A stretch of DNA of 64,000 nucleotides, taken from the NCBI RefSeq assembly GCF_040730185.1, contig NZ_CP160402.1, positions 6,944,001 to 7,008,000 on the forward strand. The letters run 5' to 3'. This stretch comes from Streptomyces sp. Je 1-332 (GTDB lineage: Bacteria; Actinomycetota; Actinomycetes; Streptomycetales; Streptomycetaceae). Positions within the stretch are counted from its first letter, which is position 1. Each line of letters starts with the position of its first letter. A program made the position numbers and the translations under genes. Below the pieces are notes generated by a model that was not told the DNA's origin, did no database searches, and saw nothing but the letters and a program-made list of their open reading frames with translations. Positions 23,219 to 32,199 of this stretch are shown in pieces.

Positions 23219-24402
23219 CAGCGGCGTCCCTTCGGAAGTCCGAGCAGCCGCTCGGCGATGATGTCGCGCTGGATCTCGTTCGTGCCCGCGTAGATCGGCC
23301 CGGCGAGCGAGAAGACGTACCCCTCGGCCCACTCGCCCCGGTCGTCGCCGCCGCCCTCGCCGCCCTGATCCGCCAACTCGCCCTCAGGGCCCAAGAGATC
23401 AAGTGCGGTCTCGTGCAGCGCGATGTCGTACTCGGACCAGAAGACCTTGTTCAGGCTCGATTCCGCGCCGATCGTCTCGCCCGCCGCGAAGCGCGAGGCG
23501 TTGGCCCAGGTGAACAGCTGATAGGCGCGGGCGCCGACCACGGCGTCGGCGACCCGGTCGCGCAGCGCGGTGTCCGTGGGGTCGCCGTGCGCGCGCCACC
23601 GCCGCACCAGGCGGTCCGCCGTGGCGACGAAGCGGCCGGGGGAGCGCAGTGTCAGGCCGCGTTCGTTGCCCGTCGTCGACATGGCGATCCGCCAGCCCTG
23701 GCCCGGCTCACCGATCACGTCCACGTCCGGCACGAAGACGTCGTCGAGGAAGAGCTCGGCGAACGCGGGCTTTCCGTCGAGGCGCCCGATGGGGCGGACG
23801 CTCACGCCGTCCGCGTCGAGCGGGAACATCAGGTAGGTCAGGCCCCGGTGCGGCTTGCCTTCGTCGTTTCCGCGCGGATCGCTGCGGAACAGGCCGAACG
23901 CGCGGTCGGCGAACGTGGCTCGCGACGACCAGGTCTTCTGACCGCTGATCAGCCAACCGCCGTCCGTGCGGCGTGCGGTGGAGCGCAGAGACGCGAGGTC
24001 CGAGCCGGACTCGGGCTCGGACCAGGCCTGCGCCCAGATCACCTCGCCGCGCGCCATCGGCGGCAGCACGCGGGCGCGCTGCTCGTCGGTGCCGAAGTCG
24101 AAGAGGGTCGGCGCGAGGAGGTTGATGCCGTTCTGCGAGACCCGCCCCGGGCCGCCCGCGGCGAAGTACTCCTCCTCGAACATCAGCCACCTGACGATGT
24201 CGACGCCCTGCCCGCCGAACTCCTCGGGCCACGAGACCACCGACCAGCGGTCGGCCGCGAGCTCGCGCTCCCAGGCGCGGTGCGCCGCGAAACCCTCCCG
24301 AGTCTCCAGGGACGGCAGCGGCGCGGCGGGCACGTGCCCGGCGAGCCAGTCGCGCGCCCGCTGCCTGAACTCCTCTTCCTCGGCGGTGAAGTCGAGGTCC
24401 AT
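23218..24402 (-). CDS. fadE31: Acyl-CoA dehydrogenase, long subunit (FadE31-like)
   Basis: This 394-residue acyl-CoA dehydrogenase has the N-terminal helical domain (FTAEEEEFRQRARDWL), the flavin and substrate motif AQAWSEPESGSDLASLRSTA, and the C-terminus AGPIYAGTNEIQRDIIAERLLGL. The segment GAESSLNKVFWSEYDIALHETA is, as I recall, characteristic of FadE31 of the Mycobacterium KstR2 regulon. The usual catalytic Glu position in the C-terminal half is occupied by Ala-Gly-Thr, which suggests that the partner subunit supplies the base. It is the first gene of a two-gene operon. The start at 24402 (MDLDFTAEEEEF) has GAGG ten bases upstream. A KstR2-type site lies 44 bases upstream, shared with the divergent ipdF. 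Confidence 0.82.
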   Translation of the reverse strand: MDLDFTAEEEEFRQRARDWLAGHVPAAPLPSLETREGFAAHRAWERELAADRWSVVSWPEEFGGQGVDIVRWLMFEEEYFAAGGPGRVSQNGINLLAPTLFDFGTDEQRARVLPPMARGEVIWAQAWSEPESGSDLASLRSTARRTDGGWLISGQKTWSSRATFADRAFGLFRSDPRGNDEGKPHRGLTYLMFPLDADGVSVRPIGRLDGKPAFAELFLDDVFVPDVDVIGEPGQGWRIAMSTTGNERGLTLRSPGRFVATADRLVRRWRAHGDPTDTALRDRVADAVVGARAYQLFTWANASRFAAGETIGAESSLNKVFWSEYDIALHETALDLLGPEGELADQGGEGGGDDRGEWAEGYVFSLAGPIYAGTNEIQRDIIAERLLGLPKGRR

Positions 24403-24445
24403 CAGTGGCCCACCTCTTCGTCCGGATTCTTCGCCAGGCTTCCCT

Positions 24446-24459
24446 AACAAGTGTTTGGT
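24446..24459. promoter_or_regulatory. KstR2-type operator, fadE31/ipdF promoter region
   Basis: AACAAGTGTTTGGT matches the KstR2 consensus AnCAAGnnCTTGnT, as I recall it from mycobacteria, at 9 of 10 defined positions, the only change being C to T in the right half. It lies in the 131-bp gap between divergent fadE31 and ipdF. The same pattern occurs at 33876-33889. Confidence 0.82.
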
Positions 24460-24533
24460 AGATTACTCTGGGTCGGGTCAGGCGTCGAGAGTGAGTCGAG
24501 AGCCGTGAGCCACGAGAGTGGAGGGGGCCGAGC

Positions 24534-25316
24534 ATGGACGCGCCCACGTACGTGCCGGGGCACGGTCTGCTCGCGGGCCGCACCGCCGTCATCACCGCCG
24601 CGGCCGGAGCGGGCATCGGCGGCGCCACCGCCCGCCGCTTCCTGGAGGAGGGCGCGCGGATCGTCATCGGTGACGCCCACCCGCGCCGCACCAAGGAGGC
24701 GGTGGAGGCGCTGGCCGGGGAGTTCGGCGCCGACCGGGTCGCGGGGGTGCCGTGCGACGTGACGGACGAAGCGCAGGTGCAGGCTCTGTACGACCTGGCG
24801 GAGCAGTGCCACGGCGCCCTGGACATCGTCGTGAACAACGCGGGACTCGGCGGCACCGCCGAGCTCACCGAGATGACCGACGAGCAGTGGGACAGAGTCA
24901 TCGACGTGACGCTGAACGGCACGTTCCGTTCCACCAGGGCCGCCCTGCGCCGCATGCGGGCCGCCGACCGGGGCGGCGTGATCGTGAACAACGCCTCGGT
25001 GCTCGGCTGGCGCGCCCAGGCCGGACAGGCGCACTACGCGGCGGCGAAGGCGGGCGTCATGGCCCTCACCCGCTGCGCAGCCGTCGAGGCCGCGCCCCAT
25101 GGCATACGGATCAACGCGGTGTCGCCCAGCCTCGCCATGCATCCGCACCTCGCGAAGGTCACGTCGCCGGAGCTGCTCGAAGAGCTCACCGCGCGCGAGG
25201 CGTTCGGGCGCCATGCCGAGCCGTGGGAGATAGCCAACGTCATCGTCTTCCTGGCCAGTGAGTACTCCTCGTACATGACGGGGGAGACGGTGTCGGTCAG
25301 CAACCAGCACGCCTAG
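24534..25316 (+). CDS. ipdF: SDR 5-hydroxy-HIP-CoA dehydrogenase/reductase (IpdF-like)
   Basis: This 260-residue short-chain dehydrogenase has a Rossmann start GRTAVITAAAGAGIGGATARR (an unusual AAGAGIG in place of TGxxxGIG), VNNAG, and the catalytic Ser-Tyr-Lys in NNASVLGW and HYAAAKAG. The AAAGAGIG form, the sequence GVIVNNASVLGWRAQ and the C-terminus YSSYMTGETVSVSNQ are, from memory, shared with IpdF (Rv3559c). IpdF interconverts 5-hydroxy-HIP-CoA and HIP-CoA in steroid C/D-ring catabolism. It is the first gene of ipdF-kstR2-fadA6. The next start lies 16 bases after its stop. Confidence 0.82.
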   Translation: MDAPTYVPGHGLLAGRTAVITAAAGAGIGGATARRFLEEGARIVIGDAHPRRTKEAVEALAGEFGADRVAGVPCDVTDEAQVQALYDLAEQCHGALDIVVNNAGLGGTAELTEMTDEQWDRVIDVTLNGTFRSTRAALRRMRAADRGGVIVNNASVLGWRAQAGQAHYAAAKAGVMALTRCAAVEAAPHGIRINAVSPSLAMHPHLAKVTSPELLEELTAREAFGRHAEPWEIANVIVFLASEYSSYMTGETVSVSNQHA

Positions 25317-25331
25317 GCGGAGAATGACCGT

Positions 25332-26006
25332 GTGTCGAATCAGAAGCAGAGCAGCACCACGAACCAGCAGAGCAGCACCACGAACCAGCAGAGCAGCACC
25401 ACCAAGAAGAAGGCCCCCGTGAGCTCGCCCGAGCGCCGCGGTGAACTCCTCGCCATCGCCGCCGACGTCTTCGCCGAGCAGGGGTACAACGCGACCACGG
25501 TCCGTAAGATCGCGGACGCCGCCGGCATGCTCGCCGGCAGCCTCTACTACCACTTCGACTCCAAGGAGTCGATGCTCGAAGAGATCCTTTCGACCTTCCT
25601 CACCGAGCTGTGGGAGGGGTACGACACCGTGCTCCAGTCGCGGCTCGGCCCCCGCGAGACCCTCGAAGCACTCGTCACCGAGTCCTTCCGGGAGATCGAC
25701 CGGCACCGCTCCGCCGTCGCCATCTACCAGAAGGAGTCCAGGCACCTGGTCGCGCAGGCACGCTTCCAGTACCTGACCGACTCGCAGCAGCGCTTCGAGA
25801 AGGCATGGCTGACGACACTGGAGCGCGGAGTCGCGGAGCGCGTCTTCCGCGACGACCTGGACATCCGGCTCGCCTACCGCTTCGTACGCGACACCGTCTG
25901 GGTCGCCGCGTCCTGGTATCGCCCCGGCGGCGGCCACAGCCCCGAGGAGATCGCCCGCCAGTACCTCTCGATGGTCCTGGACGGCATCGCCGTACGCACC
26001 ACGTAG
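25332..26006 (+). CDS. kstR2: TetR-family repressor KstR2
   Basis: This 224-residue TetR regulator has its helix-turn-helix at about residues 57-78 (TTVRKIADAAGMLAGSLYYHF) and an effector domain that includes QKESRHLVAQARFQYL and RDTVWVAASWYRPGGG. These last segments resemble KstR2 of Mycobacterium tuberculosis (Rv3557c), which responds to HIP-CoA and represses the C/D-ring genes. It lies between ipdF and fadA6, its place in mycobacteria. The start is GTG at 25332 with GGAG eight bases upstream. The first ~30 residues are an extra low-complexity tail of three QQSSTTN repeats, which may be disordered. Targets are predicted at 24446-24459 and 33876-33889. Confidence 0.85.
   Translation: MSNQKQSSTTNQQSSTTNQQSSTTKKKAPVSSPERRGELLAIAADVFAEQGYNATTVRKIADAAGMLAGSLYYHFDSKESMLEEILSTFLTELWEGYDTVLQSRLGPRETLEALVTESFREIDRHRSAVAIYQKESRHLVAQARFQYLTDSQQRFEKAWLTTLERGVAERVFRDDLDIRLAYRFVRDTVWVAASWYRPGGGHSPEEIARQYLSMVLDGIAVRTT
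25344..25406. repeat. Three 21-bp tandem repeats in the kstR2 5' end
   Basis: Units at 25344, 25365 and 25386 encode KQSSTTN, QQSSTTN and QQSSTTK. The length is a multiple of three, so copy-number changes would keep the frame. The repeat codes for a Gln/Ser/Thr-rich tail before the DNA-binding domain. Confidence 0.9.
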
Positions 26007-26063
26007 AGCGCGCGTCGTCGCCCGGCGACCGCACCGACCGAGGAGCACGAGGAGTACGCAGTC

Positions 26064-27221
26064 ATGGCCGAGGCCTACATCGTCGAAGCGGTCCGCACCC
26101 CCGTCGGCAGGCGCAAGGGCGGTCTCTCGGCCGTCCACCCCGCCGACCTGGGAGCCCATGTCCTCAAGACACTCGTCGAGCGCACCGGAATCGACCCCGC
26201 CGCCGTCGAGGACGTCGTCTTCGGCTGTCTGGACACGGTCGGGCCGCAGGCCGGTGACATCGCCCGCACCTCCTGGCTGGCGGCAGGTCTGCCCGAAGAG
26301 GTACCCGGCGTGACGATCGACCGGCAGTGCGGATCCTCGCAGCAGGCCGTGCACTTCGCGGCGCAGGGCGTCCTGTCCGGCACACAGGATCTCGTCGTCG
26401 CGGGCGGCACACAGAACATGTCGATGATCCCCATCGCCTTCGCCTCCCGGCAGGCCGCCGAACCCCTCGGCCTCACCGAAGGCCCGTATGCGGGCAGCGA
26501 GGGCTGGCGCGCCCGATACGGCGAGCGGCCCGTCAACCAGTTCCACGGCGCCCAGCTGATCGCGGAGAAGTGGGGCATCACCCGCCGCGACATGGAGGAG
26601 TTCGCCCTCCGCTCGCACCAGCGAGCCGTCCGGGCCATCGACGAGGGCCGCTTCGACCGCGAACTCACCGCCTATGGGGACGTGACCACCGACGAGGGCC
26701 CACGCCGTGACACGACCCTGGAGAAGATGGCAGGCCTCAAGCCCGTCCTGGACGACGGCACCATCACCGCCGCCTGCTCCTCACAGGTCTCCGACGGCGC
26801 CGCCGCCATGCTGATTGCCGGCGAACAGGCCGTGCGGGAAAACGGGTTGACGCCGCGCGCCCGCATCCACCACCTCTCCGTGCGCGGTGAGGACCCCATC
26901 CGGATGCTGTCCGCGCCGATCCCCGCGACCGCGTACGCCCTCAAGAAGACCGGCATGAACATCGGCGACATCGACCTCGTCGAGATCAACGAAGCCTTCG
27001 CGCCGGTCGTCATCGCCTGGCTGAAGGAGACCGGCGCCGACCCGGAGAAGGTCAACGTCAACGGCGGTGCGATAGCCCTCGGCCACCCTCTCGGCGCGAC
27101 CGGTGTCAAACTGATGACGACGCTCCTGCACGAACTGGAGCGCACAGGCGGCCGGTTCGTCCTCCAGACCATGTGTGAAGGCGGTGGCCAGGCGAACGTG
27201 ACCATCATCGAGCGCCTCTGA
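26064..27221 (+). CDS. fadA6: Acetyl-CoA acyltransferase FadA6 (steroid C/D-ring thiolase)
   Basis: This is a 385-residue thiolase. The nucleophile is Cys89 in VTIDRQCGSSQQA. His and Cys of the second half appear in [20 protein letters not shown] and MCEGGGQANVTIIERL. It strongly resembles my memory of FadA6 (Rv3556c), including DRQCGSSQQA, LIAEKWGI, ARIHHLSVRGEDPIRML and FAPVVIAWLKE. In the HIP pathway FadA6 cleaves the open ring-C product made by IpdAB, releasing acetyl-CoA. The ATG is 57 bases after kstR2. No terminator is obvious in the 129 bases before the next gene. Confidence 0.88.
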   Translation: MAEAYIVEAVRTPVGRRKGGLSAVHPADLGAHVLKTLVERTGIDPAAVEDVVFGCLDTVGPQAGDIARTSWLAAGLPEEVPGVTIDRQCGSSQQAVHFAAQGVLSGTQDLVVAGGTQNMSMIPIAFASRQAAEPLGLTEGPYAGSEGWRARYGERPVNQFHGAQLIAEKWGITRRDMEEFALRSHQRAVRAIDEGRFDRELTAYGDVTTDEGPRRDTTLEKMAGLKPVLDDGTITAACSSQVSDGAAAMLIAGEQAVRENGLTPRARIHHLSVRGEDPIRMLSAPIPATAYALKKTGMNIGDIDLVEINEAFAPVVIAWLKETGADPEKVNVNGGAIALGHPLGATGVKLMTTLLHELERTGGRFVLQTMCEGGGQANVTIIERL

Positions 27222-27350
27222 CGGCGTCCAGCAGCGCACCCGAGCTTCACCCCTTGCGGGAGTTGCTGCCCGGACCCCGCACCGCGAGGCCCACTCCCCG
27301 GCTAGTCTCGATGTCTGTACGTCGATTGAGCGACCTCGGGAGGTAGCGCG

Positions 27351-29999
27351 ATGACGCAGGGACGGCCCGGAGGTGGCACCTGGGCCCCGCTGTGGGAGCG
27401 CGACGTGGAAGTCGCCGCGGCCGCACGGGCCGTTGACGAACTGTGCTCCGACGCGACGACCACGGGCGGGCTGCTCGTCTTCCAGGGCGAGGCGGGCATC
27501 GGCAAGACGGCGCTGCTCGCCGAGGTGCGCCGCATCGCGGAGGGGCGGGCCACGGTGTGGTCCGCACGGGGCGGCGAGACCGTCACGTCCGTCCCCTTCA
27601 ACGTCGTACGTCAGCTGTTGCAGCCGGCGCTCGTCGGACTCGCCCCGGAACTGGCGCGGGAGTATCTCGGCGACTGGTACGAGATCGCGGGCCCCGCACT
27701 CGGCATAGCCGAGCCGACCGGTGTCCAGGCCGACCCGTAAGGCGTGTGCGACGGCCTGGTCGAGGCGGTGGCACGCCTCGCGGGGCTGCACTGGCCGCTG
27801 GTCCTGCTCATCGACGACGCGCACTGGGCCGACCAGGAGACCCTGCACTGGCTGGCCGCCTTCGCCCAGCGCCTCGATGAACTGCCCGTCCTCGTCGTGG
27901 TCGCCCACCGGCCCGACGACGCCACCGGTGACAGCGCCCGCCACCTCGCGGCGGTCGGCGCCGCGGCCCGTCCCTCGCCCCCGCTGCGCGCGCTCACCCC
28001 GGACGCGGCCGCCGGTCTCACCCGGGCGACCCTCGGCGAGCACGCGGACGCCCCGTTCTGCCGCGAGGTGTGGGCGGTCACCGGCGGCAATCCGTACGAA
28101 TCCGTGGAACTGCTCGCCAAGGTGCAGGACAGCGAACTCGAACCGGTGGAGAGCTCCGCCGCCGAACTGCGCGCCCTGAACCGTTCGGCGCGCGGCCGCG
28201 GACTCGTCGCCCGGCTCGAGGGCCTCGGCACGGACGTCAACCGGTTCGCGTGGGCGGCCGCGATCCTGGGCACCGCCATCCCGCTCGACCTCGCCGCATC
28301 GCTCGCCGGGATGACCCGCGACACGGCCGAGCGGTGCGCGGAGCGGCTGCGCACCGCGCGCATCCTGCTCGGCGCAGACGACGCCCTGGAGTTCGTCCAT
28401 CCGCTGATCGCGAGCACCGTCTACCGCTCGATCCCGCCCGCCACCCGCACCGCGTTCCACGGCCAGGCAGCCTGGGCCGTCACCCTGTCGGGGCGTGGCG
28501 CGGCGGCCGCCTCCCGGCACCTCCTCGAGGTTCATCCGGACGACGACCCCGAACTGGTCAAGCAGTTGCGCGAAGCGGCGGCCGAGCATCTCGCGGTCGG
28601 CGCGCCGGACGCGGCCCGCCGCTGTCTCGAACGGGCTTTGCGGGAACCGCCGTTGCCCGAGACCCACGCGCGTGTGCTCTACGAACTGGGCTGTGCCACG
28701 CTCCTCACCTCGCCCGTCACGACCATCGGTCACCTGCGCGAGGCGCTCAACACGCCGGGTCTCGACCGCAAGCTGCACGTGGACGCGGTGTGCCGTCTCT
28801 CCCAGGCCCTGGTGCACAACGACCAGTTGGAAGAGGCCCTGCGCGTCGTGGACGCCGAGGCCGAGCGGCTCGACCCCGGCCCCGACCGGATGCGTCTGCA
28901 GGGCGTCCACTACATGTGGGAGGGCATCTATTCGCGCGAGGAGGACGCGACGGGCCGTTCGCGCCGCCTGGCCGCGCTGGCGGGACCGCTGCCGGGACGC
29001 GACAACTCCGAGCGCGCCCTGCTGATCCTGCGCGCCTTCGACGCCATGACCCGCGGGGAGAACGCGGAGGAGATCGTCGACCTCTGCGACCGCGCCCTCG
29101 TCAACGGCCGCCTAGCCCCGGGGCTCGGCTGGACCGACACGGAGTGGGGCTTCGAGCTCCTGACGATGCTGGGCGGTGCGTACATCTTCACCGACCGCCT
29201 CGACCGCGCCGAGAGCGTCTTCGCCGAGGGTGTCCGTGCCTACGAGGCCGCCGGTTGGAGCGGCGGCCATCTGGCGGTCGCCAAGGCCTGGTTGGGTCTG
29301 GTGTACCGCAGGCGCGGACGTCTCGTCGAGGCGGAGGCCTCGCTGCGGGAGAGCCTTCGTCTCACCGACCGTGTGGGCAGTGGTCTGCCGATGCACTGGG
29401 ACGCCGCGTGCAAGCTCATCGACACGCTGCTCGCCCGGGGCAGGGCCGACGAAGCCCAGGAGGTCGCCGACCGCTACGGCATCGCGCCGCCCTATCCGTC
29501 CACGATCCTCCTGCCCGACATCCACTCGGTGCGGGCCCGCCTGCTGATCGCCACGGGCCAACGGCCCGAATGCATAAGCGAGTTGGAGGTGGCGTCGAAA
29601 GCGGCGAACGAGCGAGGCCGCTACAACACGGTCGTCAACCCCTGGGCGTACGACCTCGCCCGCGTGCTCGCCGAGGAGGACCCCCGCCGGGCCGCGGACC
29701 TGGTCGCGGACGCACGGGTCCAGGCGGAGCTCTTCGGCACGGACACCGCGATCGGCGAGGCGCTGCGATGCGCGGCTTACCTGGAGACCGGTCAACGGGC
29801 GATCGAACTGTACGCCCGAGCAGCCGCCTGCCTGGAGGCGTCCCCGTGCGCCTACGAACATGCGGTCGCACGGGTCGAGTACGGAATCGCGGCAGGCTCC
29901 GAATCCGAACTGGCCCGGGGCCTCTCCCTGGCAAAATCCTGCGGAGCCGACGGCTTGGCCGCTCGGGCACGGGCTTCTATGGAGGTGGCGGGGGTTTGA
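27351..29999 (+). pseudogene. ATP-binding LAL-type regulator, interrupted by a stop and lacking the HTH
   Basis: Two consecutive open frames in the same reading frame (27351-27740 and 27744-29999) form one protein of about 880 residues interrupted by a single TAA at 27738-27740. The first part has Walker A GEAGIGKTALL. The second has Walker B VLLIDDAHWADQ and continues as a long helical TPR-like region, as in LuxR-family ATP-binding (LAL) regulators. The context DP-stop-GVCDGL suggests a former Gln codon (CAA to TAA). The LuxR-type HTH expected at the C-terminus is missing: the frame ends at GLAARARASMEVAGV. GGAGG precedes the ATG at 27351. It is probably inactive, unless the stop is suppressed or a downstream start yields a partial product. 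It splits the steroid gene cluster. Confidence 0.75.
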
Positions 30000-30158
30000 G
30001 TGGGCCTCACCGGTAGTGGAACCGGGGCACGCCCGCGCAGCCCCGGGGGCTCTGCTGCGGGCCGCATTGCTCGTTCGCCGGGCACGCGGGCTCCCTCAGC
30101 CGGGGGCGACAGCTGGTGTCCCGGGCGTGGTGCGTCTGTGGAGGCGGCGGGGGTTTGA
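29967..30158 (+). repeat. Duplicated 33-bp gene end, copies 159 bp apart
   Basis: The last 11 codons of the LAL-like gene (29967-29999) encode ARASMEVAGV-stop. At 30126-30158, in the same frame phase, the sequence encodes RGASVEAAGV-stop. The final 22 bases differ at one position. The second copy looks like the end of a lost paralogue. Confidence 0.7.
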
Positions 30159-30337
30159 GTGCGGGGCTCTGCCCCGGGCGGCGCTGGTGAGGGCTTCCCC
30201 GGCTCTTGATGCCGGGGCCAGCCTCCCGGGCCTCGGCGCTGCACTCCGCCTCCCGGGGTCCTGCCGCCGGGCCGTGCTCGGCGAAGCCGGGATCGGCGGC
30301 GCGCAAGGTCCGGGCAGAGGGGCTGGGCAGGGTCTGT
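30000..30337. other. Non-coding scar between the LAL-like pseudogene and ipdC
   Basis: These 338 bases hold no convincing gene on either strand. They contain the second copy of the gene-end repeat (30126-30158) and several short G+C palindromes of the type CGGGGCTCTGCCCCGGG (from 30162), which are common between Streptomyces genes. The composition and the remnant suggest a deletion scar. Confidence 0.6.
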
Positions 30338-31405
30338 TCAGGGCAGGGGTAGCCGCCGTGCCACCTCCGCTGCTTCGGTCATCACACGCGTGACCAGCTC
30401 CTCGCACGACGGCAGGTCCTCGATGATGCCCGCCACCTGGCCCGACGCCATGACACCCGCCTCCGGTAGCCCGTCCACCATCGCCGACTTCAGCATCATC
30501 GGTGTGTTCGCGGCCAGCAGGATCTGACTCCACGTCATCCCCTTTCCGTGCCGCATCGCGAGTCCGTCCCGGGCCATCTCCGCCCACCCCATGCCGGATA
30601 TCCTGCGGAACGCCGCCGCGTGCCGCACGGCCCGTGCCAGGGATGCCCCACGTCCCGACTTCTCCAGGGACGCGACCAACTCCGTCCGCAGCATCCGATG
30701 GGGAAGGCCGTCCACCCGCGTGGTCACCGTGACGTCCTTGACCGACGCAGCCAGATAGCGGGCCTTGACCGCGTCAGGCACCGTCGAGTCAGACGTGAGC
30801 AGGAAGCGCGTGCCCATCGCGACCCCAGCCGCGCCATAGGCGAGCGCGGCCACGAGCCCCCGGCCGTCGAAGAAGCCGCCCGCCGCGATCACCGGAATGT
30901 CCACCGCGTCCACGACCTGCGGCAGCAGCACGGTCGTCGCGACCTCGCCCGTGTGCCCGCCGCCCTCACCGCCCTGCACGACGACCGCGTCCGCACCCCA
31001 CGCCGCGACGTTCTCGGCATGCCGACGCGCGCCGATGGACGGGATGACGACCACGCCCGCGTCCTTCAGTTCCGCGATCAGCTCCTTGGAGGGGGCCAGC
31101 GCGAAGGACGCGACCCGCACCCCCTCGTCGACGATGACCCGCACCCGGTCCCGCGCGTCGCCCGCGTCGGCACGGAGATTGACCCCGAAGGGCTCGCCCG
31201 TACGGGACTTGACCTCGCGGACTGCCGCGCGCAGCTGGTCGAGGGTCATCGTCGCGGAGGCGAGGATGCCGAGCGCGCCCGCGTTCGCCGTCGCGGAGAC
31301 CAGGCGAGGGCCCGCCACCCAGCCCATGCCGGTCTGCACGATCGGGTACCGGACACCGACCAGCTTGGTCAGCGCCGTCTCCATGCCCGCCGGAGCCGCC
31401 GTCAC
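30338..31405 (-). CDS. ipdC: Flavin-dependent oxidoreductase IpdC
   Basis: This 355-residue TIM-barrel flavoprotein belongs to the nitronate monooxygenase/2-nitropropane dioxygenase family. The N-terminus is YPIVQTGMGWVAGPRLVSA, the FMN phosphate segment is AVVVQGGEGGGHTGEV, and VIAAGGFFDGRGLVAAL with GVAMGTRFL completes the site. In the KstR2 regulon the equivalent gene (Rv3553, ipdC) encodes a flavin-dependent enzyme needed in C/D-ring breakdown, near the IpdAB step. The GTG start overlaps the stop of ipdB (GTGA), so it is last in the coupled unit echA20-ipdA-ipdB-ipdC. An ATG seven codons in (31384) is an alternative start. Identification rests on the family plus gene order. Confidence 0.85.
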   Translation of the reverse strand: MTAAPAGMETALTKLVGVRYPIVQTGMGWVAGPRLVSATANAGALGILASATMTLDQLRAAVREVKSRTGEPFGVNLRADAGDARDRVRVIVDEGVRVASFALAPSKELIAELKDAGVVVIPSIGARRHAENVAAWGADAVVVQGGEGGGHTGEVATTVLLPQVVDAVDIPVIAAGGFFDGRGLVAALAYGAAGVAMGTRFLLTSDSTVPDAVKARYLAASVKDVTVTTRVDGLPHRMLRTELVASLEKSGRGASLARAVRHAAAFRRISGMGWAEMARDGLAMRHGKGMTWSQILLAANTPMMLKSAMVDGLPEAGVMASGQVAGIIEDLPSCEELVTRVMTEAAEVARRLPLP

Positions 31406-32199
31406 GAACGCACCTCGCGCTCGCGCAGAGCTCGCGGGTCCACCACGTCCCGGATCAGCCGCAGTTCCTCCGCGGTCGGCTCGCGGGTGCGGGGGACGTC
31501 ATCCGGCATCGCGAGCGCGAAGCCCGTCGACTCGCGCACCTGCTCGACCGTCACGCCCGGATGCAGGGACACCAGCCGCATCGCGTGGTCCGTGGCTCCG
31601 AAGTCGAGGACACCGAGGTTCGTCACCACCCGGCGCAGATCGTGGAACCGGGTCGCGGAAGGCCCTGCCGCCGCGGCACTGTCGTAGCCGACGCCGCTGA
31701 TCATGTCGACCTTCTCGACGAAGACGCGGGTCGAGTGACGCGGAATCCAGTAACTCACCGGGTTGTTGAGGGTGTTGACGGGCGCTCCCCGCACCCCGAG
31801 CAGCTGGCGCCTGGGCCGCTCCCAGTCGCCGATGCAGGAAATGTTCTGGTTTCCGAAGCGGTCGATCTGGCTCGCGCCCATCATCACGTGCCGTCTGCCG
31901 CCCATGACCATCGTCAGATGCCTGCGGTACGGCAGCCAGCCCTCCGTCACCGCCGACCGCGCCCCCACGGCGGGCACATCGCCGATCAGGAGCGCCTCCC
32001 CGTCCGTGAGCAGGAGGTCCGGCGAGAACGTCAGCTTGGCCAGGCGGGCGGCGATCGAAGGGATCGTGCCCATCGGGGACGCGAGGATCTCACCGGCGTC
32101 CCGCCAGGCCTCGGCGCAGGCGATCACGCAGTACTCGGCGCGGGTGGCGGAGGCCGGCGCGGAGGCACCGGCGGTGGCCGTCGGGTCGGTGCGCGTCAT
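31402..32199 (-). CDS. ipdB: CoA-transferase-like ring hydrolase subunit IpdB
   Basis: This 265-residue protein has a class I CoA-transferase beta-subunit fold. IpdB lacks transferase activity and with IpdA hydrolyses the last steroid carbocycle (COCHEA-CoA). Segments such as LTDGEALLIGDVPAVG, GGRRHVMMGASQIDRFGNQNIS and NHPVSYW-like LNNPVSYWIPRHS are, from memory, typical of IpdB. The usual transferase glutamate motif is replaced, consistent with a hydrolase. The true start is ATG at 32199, overlapping the ipdA stop (ATGA); the longer open frame upstream is not used. The N-terminal ~17 residues are a Ser/Ala/Thr-rich tail. Confidence 0.87.
   Translation of the reverse strand: MTRTDPTATAGASAPASATRAEYCVIACAEAWRDAGEILASPMGTIPSIAARLAKLTFSPDLLLTDGEALLIGDVPAVGARSAVTEGWLPYRRHLTMVMGGRRHVMMGASQIDRFGNQNISCIGDWERPRRQLLGVRGAPVNTLNNPVSYWIPRHSTRVFVEKVDMISGVGYDSAAAAGPSATRFHDLRRVVTNLGVLDFGATDHAMRLVSLHPGVTVEQVRESTGFALAMPDDVPRTREPTAEELRLIRDVVDPRALREREVRS

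Noticed and set aside
27738..27740. Readthrough or special decoding at the TAA of the LAL-like gene
   Set aside because: No recoding signal is visible, and TAA is not used for selenocysteine or pyrrolysine. A nonsense mutation or sequence error is simpler.
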